Assembly (NCBI GenBank): GCA_013397115.1
Contig: VWZW01004324.1
Location: 2,100,993 to 2,164,992 of the forward strand
DNA from: Edolisoma coerulescens
Taxonomy: Eukaryota; Chordata; Aves; Passeriformes; Campephagidae
Length of the DNA stretch: 64,000 nucleotides
Direction: 5' to 3'
The notes under the pieces are model-generated. The model ran no database searches and had not been told where the DNA came from. It saw only the letters and a list, made by a program, of their open reading frames with translations. Position 1 is the first letter of the stretch. Every line of letters begins with the position of its first letter. Shown in pieces: positions 13,507 to 22,772 of this stretch. Made by a program: the position numbers and the translations under genes.

Positions 13507-16500
13507 ATGATTTACCCATCCTAGATATTTCACGGAAAGAGAACTTACATTGTGTTTTGATGGGGGTGAGTTACAAAACCTGTGAGTCCAGTGGAGAGGT
13601 GGGTGGAGCACTACGGGGAGCGCAGAGAGGCGCAAGCAGCGAGCGATGCCGAGTGTGCGACCCCGCAGGTCCTCTGCCAGCTTGTCTGGTGTCTCCTCTT
13701 TCCCCAACCCCTACAGGACTGGGAGATCTTTGCTACATCCCATGGGGCTGTGAGGATAAAGCTGCTGTGAGTGTCTCAAATGCTGTGAAGATATACAACA
13801 ACAAAGAATTGTACATACAGCCAAGCCAGGGAGCACCCCTTGAACACTTCTTCAGTTTACTCTGGCAAATGTGTCTTATATTCATTAGGCTCCATCTGAT
13901 ATGTATGTTGGTTAGCTTTGTTATTTTGAAATACATAGTCATATTTAGAGTTTTTGGATTAATTTAGATTAGGTAATTTAGATTAGCTCTCGATATCAGA
14001 ACCTACAGAGGTACAGGCAGTCCTGGATGGCAATATGACAGAAAAATGCAGGAGGCTTTCAGGGTCTTTCCTTCAGAGACTTTCAGAGAAATGCCACTGA
14101 AAAAATCAAAATTACTTCTCAGCAACTCAACCCCATTGAGCAACACCAAGACGAGTTGTCTGAAAGAGGAACCTCATCTGGAAACTGCAGTTTGCATAAA
14201 AATCTGTTTCACAGATGCTTTTGCTGTTCTATGAAACAATTCCATTCACAGCCACCATTTCTAGCAAAAGCTCAGTCTACCTCCAAGAAAGGAACAGAGA
14301 TTTTTCTCCTTACATTGACAGGAGATAACTGGGATCTCTAAGAACTTCACAGGTTTGCAACAGATGAATTATCACGGCATTAGCCACAGTGGTTACTGAC
14401 TCTCCCCATTTTGTACTTTCACCTTCCTGTTAGAAACCAAACGTTTGTTTTGTGACTAAAGCATAATGAAATTGCCATTCAGTGGATAGCATTTGCCAGG
14501 GCTGACCGGATGTTTGCCTTCTGTTAAACAAGAATAAATATTGATAGGCCTAATCCTAAAAATCACAGCTGCAGTAAAAAATAAACAGTACGACCCTGTT
14601 GTTAATGAGTTATTGAAGATCAAGTACATTTATACAATTCAGATATAACCCGCTTCCCTGTGTGCCTTCTTTCTTGCTGTTGCTAGAATCTTTGTTTTCA
14701 GTTTTCCTTTAAATTTTTTTCTGATAAATCACAGTGAGAAGCAATTAAATATTTTGTAATTAAATTCATTTGCAATTAGATCTAGCAATAGCTCTCCTTT
14801 TCCGTGGCCTGCTCTTGCTCTTTTATTCACACCTGTTAATTTAACAGCCAGAATCATCCATCAACGTGAATTACAAGGAAGATGTTGCATGCAAGGACCA
14901 GCAAGACACCACAAATTGCACTTGCTGCATCTGCAGGTGCGTTTCTTGGCTTGACTGGGCCAGGCTGGTGTAGCTGCAGTGGAAGACTAGGAGGGTGCAG
15001 AAAGACGTGCTGTGGTATGAGCCGTAGAACCTTCCCCTTAGGAGTGCAGAAGGGTGACATGGAGAGTCAGGACATGTATGCAGGAAATGCAGACATAGTA
15101 GCAAGACACTGCTTTTCTTGGAGAGGCCAGAAGTGCTGAATTTCTCTAGTCTGCCTCTGTGCTTCTCCGTGCAGCTTCCTGACCCACCCAAGAACATGTG
15201 CCCACGCTGTGCTCCTCAGGAAGCTGACGGCAGAGCCAGATGACTGCAATGGAAGGTGTGCGGGAAACTCTTGCATGACAGGCTGGGGGTTTGCAACAGG
15301 GACATCGCAAAAACAGGCAGCAAATTCCAGCCTGCTGTGTTTTCCTGCATCCCTGGCCAAGGCTGGGACGTGCTGCTTCATGTAGAGGCAATATGATGTT
15401 GGCGGGACTGATTGGGCAATATCTTTCTGACAGACGATGCTTTCTTACCAAAAAGCTTTTGGAGAGGAAAACTATATTTTGGCACAGTGACCTTGAAGGC
15501 TTGCCAGGATCTGAGGGGAAATCTGCTCTTTGGCATCCTGTGAACCCTCAGGCTGTGTGGCACAAGTGACAGGGTGATGTCAGTGAGTAAGGAGCGCTCT
15601 GTGAGGATTGGCTGTTACAAGAAGTGACACAGAGCCCGGCTCTCCCTTTTGATGCCTTTTCCATTAGTTCCCATTGGTCCAACAATACCCACCTCCTTCT
15701 GGGACCGAATTAGTTATTTTTACAAATTCAAACTCATGATTTATCCATGGTTGTGAGAAGTGCTATGGTTTACAGCCTCATCCTAACCCTCTTGTATCAG
15801 CACTGAAATTAAGTAATAACTGCATGCAATTGCACACAAAAACTTGTAGTATAAATTGCTTAAACAGAATGAGATGTATTTCCTAATCTGGCCATAATGG
15901 ATTCTCTTGTTTTGATACTATTCAAGCAAAGTATTAATCAATTAGCATTTGATGGGAAAGGATTATGTTTCTCTTCATTTTAAGTTTCTGTTTTCTATGA
16001 AAAGGTACTGAAAACACTTAGAAGTACTGCTTAGCAATGCAAATGAGCACATTTACCTTACTAACAGAGTGTTTCTATTCTTAAATGGAAAAAAAAAGAA
16101 ATAATGAGAATACTATTTTTGCAAAACTATGAGGTTTGACACCTACAGACTTCTGTGGTTGATCTAAAAAAAAAAAAAAAGAAAAAGAGTAAAAATGTTC
16201 TTGCTTCACTCTTTTCCGCTCCTTTTTTGTGTGCACAGGCCCCAGCTGACTGAGGCTGAGATAAAATGTTATCAAATGTCACTTCCATTACATTCCTGGT
16301 ACATGAGGAATATCAGAACTTACAGAAACTAATTGGGCTGAATTCCAGGTAATTATTCCATTTCCCTGACACTAGATCTGTTTCATAGTAACTACTTTTT
16401 ACTTGTGGGAGTGTCTTTGCTGAACCTGGGCCAAAACCAATCTGCTCTTCCTTCAGTGTGTACATACATCTTGACTTTTGCATCATTCACATAATCACCT

Positions 16501-17644
16501 GTTTGGGAATTCATCCCAATCACATTCTTTGTTGTAGATAAGACATACATCAATTTATCTCTTCTGCTGACTTCGGATAAGTCATAAATTTTGGCAGCAG
16601 AAAACCTATCTCCTCAACTTACATGGTCCAGCAATAATCCATGAAGTAAAAATTTATTTAAGTCTAGCTTCTACTGATTAAAGATACTATTAAGCTATAC
16701 ATCACATTGAGCACTATTTTTAATATTACTGAGGTGTTTTAGTCATATACATGAAAGTAAGAGATTAAGTGGAGGAGCTGATTCTTTATTTCTCAGAGAA
16801 ATATTTCCTTGACCTCCACTTGTCCTTGGCTTTCTTTTAATTTCTTCTCCAGTTTGCCTCAGATCCCTGTACTTGTAACTGTGATGGCTTAGTGACAGGA
16901 GCAGGCTTTCCAAATTGTAACCAGCCACGTTACTGTTGGAAATCCAACTCTTTGGCAGTAATACTTGGATTTATGCCACATCTAACAGCCCACACTAGAT
17001 CAATTCCACTTTACTCAAGGTCAGCCTGCTGTGGGAACACCCTGATTGGGTCAGGGTCAATTTAAACCCCAAATATTGTCATGCTGACACCCACCTCAAA
17101 TCCCATCCACAGGCTGGACTGCCCAGGAGTCTCAGAACACTCAAATCTGTCAACTTAGCCTAGCAATTGTTGTCTCTTTTAAAAAGAAGAGAAAAGACAA
17201 ACTTTAGTTATCTGCACCTTCATGTCTTTCCACAAAGCCACATTAATATCAAAGCAGTGAGGAATCAGATCAATGCAAGGGATAGAGAATACCTTTTATT
17301 CAATGCATTAAATAGTATTGCTCAGTAAGTGGAGCAGTCCATGATCTATAGTCATACAGGTGCTTTGGAGCCCTTGAAGCTCTCAAGAAGCTCAGTTTCT
17401 TCCAGGTGCATAACTGCTTTCCTGGGCAGTGGTCTCCTTCATCTGCTCATAACTGGATATCCATGCACCACAACCAGCTCGGGTTTATGGGTCAGTTATT
17501 AAATATCTTCATTAAAAATACCAAGCCAACTCCCCCCCCATAATGTTAGATGAGAGCATGCAGATATGTTATCCAGGAGAAGCTCCATTAGCTTCCAGTA
17601 GTGAAAAGAAACCAATGTCCAGTACTTCTCAAAATCATGTCTAA
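13507..17644. other. Unique sequence with small CpG cluster
   Basis: Eight CpGs fall within about 51 bp (13614-13665), in an otherwise CpG-poor region directly downstream of the CR1. A 160-codon frame (13485-13967, +) runs through it but opens with TTG inside the CR1 tail and has no recognisable domain. A 15-base A run lies at 16166-16180. Overlapping frames around 14870-15570 (up to 108 codons) are unrecognised. AT-rich sequence with TAATTAAAT-type words lies at 14700-14790. Confidence 0.5.
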
Positions 17645-17660
17645 AACACACACACACATA
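17645..17660. repeat. Short (AC)n microsatellite
   Basis: About eight AC units in a row, embedded in unique sequence. Confidence 0.85.
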
Positions 17661-18298
17661 GAGAAGTTTACATGATAGTTTTTATGTTTCTCTTGCATTG
17701 TAAAGGGAGACACCAAGCACTCTGAATTACATTGCTGGGGAACAGATAAAAGATTGTTTCTGACTTTATAGGGAAAGTTTTTACACCCAAATATGATGCC
17801 TGTTCAATACAAACTTGTACTGCTCTCAGCAGGAGTAGGACTGGTGCAGTGAATCTAGCTATTTTTTAATTCTCTATGCTAATTAACTTATAAGATGGAA
17901 AGAACCTCTCAAATACATAGTAATTGCTTAGACTGTGTAAGCAAATATTGATCCATATATTTATTTTTCTTTTCATTCCTGTGTTCCCGTATCAAGACTA
18001 AGTTTAGTCAAAGTAAATTAATGAAATGCATTTTTCAAAAGATCATCATCTATGTAAAGACCCTCATATTTCAGTACCCCACAGCCAGTTACAGACCAAT
18101 CAGATTTTCACATACGAAGTGTGGCACTAATATTGGGTATGATTGGAGGTTTGGTGTTTTGAGAAGATTGGGACTTGCCTTTAGTGTATGCCCAGCTCAA
18201 TCTCCATCCCCAGACACTGTTTGCTGGGGTTTCAATAAAACAACTGTGTGGGTAGGAGAACCAGAAGCAAATAGAAAAGACATCTTCAAATCACCTTT
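17661..18298. other. Unique sequence left of the LTR fragment
   Basis: A 96-codon frame (18021-18311, +) runs into the LTR fragment and has no recognisable domain. An AATAAA hexamer occurs near 18232, without other evidence for a transcript end. Confidence 0.5.
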
Positions 18299-18540
18299 TG
18301 TTGTGGGTTGACCCTGGCTGGGTGCCCGGTGCCCACTGAGTTGCTCTATCGCTCTCTTTCCCACTGGGACAGGGTGTGAATAAGATGGAGGAAAAACCAG
18401 CAGGGTGAGATAAGGCAGTTTTATTACAGCAAAAGAAAGAAGCAAGCAGAGATCTGCACGCGCAAGAGCTAAAGAGAAAATTAAATCAGTCTCTACTTCC
18501 CATCGGCANGCTGTATCAGGGGAAGAACCCTGCCCCAAGG
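18299..18540 (-). mobile_element. Partial avian ERV LTR
   Basis: It begins TGTTGTGGGTTGACCCTGGC and continues with a 'ggtgcccactgagttgctctatcgctc' type block, which I recognise as the reverse complement of the 3' end of a common avian endogenous-retrovirus LTR group. A CAGTTTTATTACAGC block (~18416) and a CTACTTCCCATCGGCA block (~18493) fit the same group. Recognisable similarity fades near 18540, so the rest of the LTR is missing or too diverged. The single undetermined base of the window (N, 18509) falls here. The terminal block is related to that of the LTR at 19506-20652, in opposite orientation. Confidence 0.75.
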
Positions 18541-19322
18541 CAATTTGATCTGACCTGGCTGGAATTTATTCTACCTCTATGGAGCAAACACTGTAGCAGC
18601 CACTCATCTTTCCTTAGTTTCCAGAGTGTCCATGCATAGGGATGTGGTTCATTAATTCTCTGTGATTAGCTCATCAAAGAATGACCTGACATATGAGTTG
18701 AGGATGAGGGAGTAAGGCAGTCCTGATCTTGGAATGAGCCCTCTTGCAAGACGAGATGCACAGAGAGGGGGTGTTGGGTGATGAAGATCACGGGTCATAC
18801 TTACAGCAGTTTGGGTTTGTGGATAATGCAGCAGAGTTCTGAAGCTTAAAGGCTGAAACTGTGAGACTGCTGAGAAACTTTTCTCTAAGGAACTCTGTCG
18901 AGTAAGCAAATATTGGCTCACACCTTTGCATCGATAACACAAGCACTGCTTCCTCCTTCCCTGCCACAACTAAACTCTGAGATGAGATTGGGAGCTGGTT
19001 TTTGCTGTAGTGTGCTTTTTACTTTGGCTTGTATTTACTCTTCACATCCCTCACAGGCAGACTGCAAAGATCCCTCAGCACACACCTCTGCAAACGTACA
19101 GCTTAAGCAGAAGAGGTTTGTTTCACGTGAGACACTCAGGGCTGACCCTGCAGCATCACCTGCAGCCACAATGAGGCTGGTAAATGAGGTAGACACTGTT
19201 CCTGTTTCAACATCCTGCGGGTGCGTTCTGCTCCCCTGCACCGCCAGCAGCTGTCTGTGTGGCTGCAGAGCTCACCTTTGTTCAGTCCTTGGCCTTCCCA
19301 AATCTGATGTGCCCCACACTAT
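18541..19322. other. Spacer between two LTRs
   Basis: No repeat consensus identified. An open frame from an ATG at 18982 to TAA at 19326 (114 codons, +) starts with a signal-peptide-like hydrophobic segment (LGAGFCCSVLFTLACIY) and ends in a cysteine-rich part with seven Cys within about 23 residues (SCGCVLLPC, then SCLCGCRAHLC). It has a purine at -3 but no recognised homologue, and its stop lies at the edge of the following CR1. It is discussed under findings and is not called as a gene. Confidence 0.45.
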
Positions 19323-19505
19323 TTAAGATGTGAAGGTCCTTGAAAGCATCCAGAGGAGGGCAGCAAAGCTGGTTGTAAGACTGGAGGGCATGTCCTGTGA
19401 GGAGCAGCTTAGGACTCTGGGCTTGTCCGGTTTGAAGAAAAGGAGGCTGAGGGGTGGCCTCATTGCAGCTTCCTGAGGAGAGGGAGGTGCTGAGCTCTTC
19501 TTCAA
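19323..19505 (+). mobile_element. CR1 LINE, left part split by an LTR
   Basis: The sequence matches the CR1 3' region in the sense direction: GAAGGTCCTTGAAAGCATCC, then 'gcagcaaagctggt', 'gaggagcagcttaggactctggg' and 'gaaaaggaggctgagggg' type blocks, and finally GAGGGAGGTGCTGAGCTCTT. It stops at 19505, where an LTR starts. The expected continuation resumes at 20653. A short internal deletion relative to the consensus is seen near 19460-19475. Confidence 0.93.
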
Positions 19506-20652
19506 TGTGCTGGGTTTGCGTGGTAAAGTTTTGGTAGTGGGAGGGCTACAGGTAGGGGTGGGTTTGTGAGCAGCTGCCAGAAGCTTCCCCCATGCCCAAC
19601 AGAGTCAATGCCAGCCAGTTCTAAGATGGACTTGGGGCTGGCCAAGCCCAAGCCCAAGCCCATTAGTGGAATGTCTACCACCCAGCATGGTAGCACCTCT
19701 GGGATAATGTATTTAATAAGGTCAGAAATAAAGTGCTGCACAACAGCAGTCAGAGAGAGTGAGAATATGTGAGTGAAACTGCCCAGCAGACACCTGGGTC
19801 AATGAGGAAGAAGGGAAATAAGGTGATCCAGACACTGCAGCAGAGATTCCCCTGCAGCCCATGGTGCAACCCATGGTGATGCAGCTGTGCCCCTGAGCCC
19901 ATGGAGGTCCATGGGGGAGCAGACATCCATCTGCCACCCATGGAGGACCCCATGCTGGAGCAGTTGGATGCCCAAAGGAGGCTCTGTGGGAAGCCCACAG
20001 TGGAGCAGGCTCCTTGCAGGACCTGTGGTGCCATGAAGAAAGGAGCCCAAACTGGAGCAGGTTTGCTGGCAGGACCTGTGACCCCATGAGAGACCCATGC
20101 CAGAGCAGCTTGTTCCTGAAGGACTGTGCCCTGTGGAATTGTCCCACACTGGAACAGTTCATGAAGAACTGCATCCCATAGGAAGGACCCATGTTGGAGA
20201 AATTTGTGGAAGACTGTCTCTTGTGGGAGGAACCTCATGCTGGAGCAGGAGAAGAGTGTGAGTTCTCCTCCTGAGGATGAAGCAGAGGCAGAGACAATGT
20301 GTGATGAACTGATCCGAGACCCCATTCTCGATCCCCCTTCTCTGTGGAGAGAAAGAGAGAGAAATTAGGAGTGAAATTGAGATGAGGAAGAAGGAAGGAG
20401 TAGGGATGAAGTTGTTTTAAGATTTTAGTTTATTTCTCATTATCCCACTCTGATTTGATCGGTAATAAATTAAATTTCCCTAAATCAAGTTTGTTTTGCC
20501 CATGATGCTAACTGAAGTAGGTGATCTCTCCCTGCCCTTATCTCAAGCCATGAGACTTTTGTTATGGTTTGTCTCCCCTGTCAAGCTGTGGAGGGGGCTG
20601 ACATTGTGGCTTCGGTGGGCACCGGGAGTTCAGCCAGAGTCAACCCACCACA
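19506..20652 (+). mobile_element. Complete avian ERV solo LTR (~1.15 kb)
   Basis: The element opens TGTGCTGGGTTTGCGTGG and closes ...GTCAACCCACCACA, so it has the TG...CA ends of an LTR. The first and last ~11 bases are imperfect inverted repeats. It matches an abundant avian LTR that I know from many bird assemblies but will not name with certainty. In the sense direction there is a TATA-like ATGTATTTAATAAGG (19707-19721) and a poly(A) signal AATAAA (20464-20469). No retroviral internal genes adjoin it, so it is a solo LTR left by recombination. It sits inside a CR1, and no clean target-site duplication is visible: about five extra bases (TTCAA) lie at the left junction. The antisense open frames across it (up to 191 codons, three frames) follow from its tandem repeats and are not genes. 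Confidence 0.88.
19910..20260 (+). repeat. ~45-52 bp tandem array inside the LTR
   Basis: Seven copies of a CATGCTGGAGCAG-like core begin near 19951, 19996, 20048, 20096, 20145, 20190 and 20236, a spacing of 45-52 bp. An eighth, weaker copy lies just upstream near 19910. Between the cores lie variants of 'ggacctgtgaccccatg' and 'gaactgcatcccatagg'. The array belongs to the LTR consensus and is not a separate satellite. Copies have diverged but keep their period. Confidence 0.85.
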
Positions 20653-20938
20653 CCCTGGTATCTAGCGACAGGACACATGGGAATGGTTCAGAGCTGAGCC
20701 AGGGGAGTTTCTGACTGAATATTAGGAAGCATTTCTATACCAAGAGAGTGGTCAAACACTGGAAGACGCTTCCTAGAGAGGTGCCCAAGGCCTCAAGCCT
20801 GTCAGTGTTTAAGAGGTATTTGGACAATGCCCTTAACAATATGTTTTAACTCTTGGTCAGCCCTGAAGTGGTCAGGCTGGACTAGACAGTCATTGTAGTT
20901 CCCTTCCAAGTGAACGAGTCTCTTCTGACAGATACAAT
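20653..20938 (+). mobile_element. CR1 LINE, right part split by an LTR
   Basis: It resumes the CR1 interrupted at 19505: CCCTGGTATCTAGCGACAGG, then 'gggaatggttcagagctgagccaggggag', 'attaggaagcatttctataccaagag', 'ggtcaaacactggaagacgcttcctagagagg', and the 3' UTR block GGTCAGCCCTGAAGTGGTCA. It ends in a decayed pyrimidine-rich tail near 20920-20938. With the left part it makes one CR1 of about 470 bp, older than the LTR. Confidence 0.93.
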
Positions 20939-22627
20939 CTCTACTTCAAAAATCTTAGTATCATAGCCTAAAACTTCAAGAAAAGGAGTATCTGCATCAT
21001 AGAAACCCAGAAGCTTATGTTTAATGAAGTCTATGTCAAGACCTAGAAAGGAATATGCACTATTTTAATTATTTCTCTGTTACTTTCTAGCAATTGCTCC
21101 TTGAGAGCATGCAACAATAATGGCTTTGCCAATAACTACAGTTCAAATCAGTGAAGATGAAGAAAATAGTTTTACTGCAAAAGACACTCACAATCTAATC
21201 GGGATTGTATGTTTAGTTTTTAAATGAAGACCAGTTTCTTGTGCATTCATTTGGACTGTTTCCTGCCATTAAATGGTCTCTCAAATCCCACTAATTTCTG
21301 TTGAAAATAAAAAAACTCCAACCAAAACCCCTCAAATCAAACCAAAACAACTCAGCAACTGACCTATTGCTAAATAATATAATATCTTAATATCTGCTAA
21401 GGAATCTTTGACACTTCTTTATTTTTTTTTCTTTTGCTTTTCATATTTGCAACCTCTGCTCTGAGGAGACTTTGTGGATATTTGCTCAGCTTGCAGGAAG
21501 AAAATGCATGAGTTGATAAAAGCTAAAAATAACTCAGCAGAAGGCTGTCCAATAAGTTAGATTTAGGTTGAGTCATAGAAAAGCCTCGGAGTATTGTCAG
21601 CATCTCAGTTATATGGCTTTCTACTTCATTTGGACATGCTTGTGAAGTGTGTGAAACAATCTCATGAAAAGCAGTCAGTGACTGTATTGATATTGCTGTA
21701 CATCTTTCAAGAAATTTGGGGACACTTATATTTCCTTTTGGGAATTAATTGTGCTGTGTCTTGCAAGAACTGAAAAGGAAATAAAACTGGAAAAAAATTA
21801 TCAAACCCTTTTGAATTTCTTCCATCTCACAGTAAGATACTTTGGGAATAAGGGTGAAGCAGTAAATATTCTAATTTTCTAGTAAGACCTTTTACTCTGA
21901 CTCATATGCCCTTTCTATGGATGAGAGAGGACTAGAAAATAGAAAATAGATACCATATAGACAGTGTAAGATAGAATTGTAGTAAGCAAAACTGTCTGTA
22001 ATACTGTTTTCAGAAAACAGTTATTTCTGATTTATTTCTAGATGGAAAGTTGTACTCAGTGTGTTTCTACAAGGGGCCGTTTTCTGTCTTGTACTGTTGA
22101 CATGTATTTTCTGCAATAAAATATACTTACTAAACCTCCAATCTCAGTGGCCAGAAGAGGCTAAAGGTGTGATGGAGAACAAGAATAAAGATGCAAAGGG
22201 TCTTGCCAAAGTAAATATGATGCTATTTAAAAACAGAGAAGTGCTGTGTTTTGCATTTTGGAGTCATCCCCCAGGAACAGTCTACAGCATACATCTAGGA
22301 ATATATGCATACACTGAGGGGAATTACTAATCAGGCAGCTGCAAAAATCAGTCTCTTTGAGCTAGACTGTATTCTCAACTGCACGCAAGGTGACAATGCC
22401 CTGGTATTGGGGGGAAAAGAGGAAAGATAAGCTTCCAATTTCTCATTAGGATCTGTGATAAATCTTCTACTACTGAACCTTCAGAGAAGTATAGAAATGC
22501 TCTTTCCATCATGACAGCACAGTCAGAAAGTGGTAGACTAATTGTCAAGCTTTCAGAAGAAAGCTGTGAAAAAAACCCCATTGTTTACAGCCAGAGACCT
22601 AGAAAACATGAACTTGTAAGAGAAGTT
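20939..22627. other. Unique AT-rich sequence, nothing recognised
   Basis: Contains short homopolymer tracts (T run near 21421) and one 89-codon frame (22061-22330, +) without a recognisable domain. Confidence 0.55.
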
Positions 22628-22772
22628 TGAGACAGTTGGGGCTTTAACCCTAAAGAAAACTCAGGTGTAATGTCATAGTCTTCAGTTATGTAGAGACTGC
22701 TACAAGGAGGAAAAAATTATATTTTCCGTGTCTGTGGAAGACAAGAACAGAAAATTAGGCTGAACATTAGGC
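22628..22772 (+). mobile_element. Old CR1 LINE fragment
   Basis: Degenerate similarity to the CR1 3' region in sense order: a 'ttggggctttaaccctaaagaaaactcagg' stretch (consensus: 'ttgggtctcttcagcctggagaaaagaaggctcagg'), then a 'gtcttcagttatgtagagactgctacaaggagg' stretch, then TTTTCCGTGTCTGTGGAAGA and GGCTGAACATTAGG. Order and spacing fit, but divergence is much higher than in the other copies. It is lost near 22772. Confidence 0.65.

Noticed and set aside
18232..18237. AATAAA as a transcript end
   Set aside because: A lone hexamer in AT-rich DNA, with no coding sequence, LTR body or GT-rich downstream element to support it.
19750..20325. 191-codon reverse-strand open frame (with 156- and 116-codon frames overlapping it)
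   Set aside because: It runs antisense through the LTR tandem array. The periodic sequence lacks stop triplets in several frames at once, so the open frames are a by-product of the repeat.
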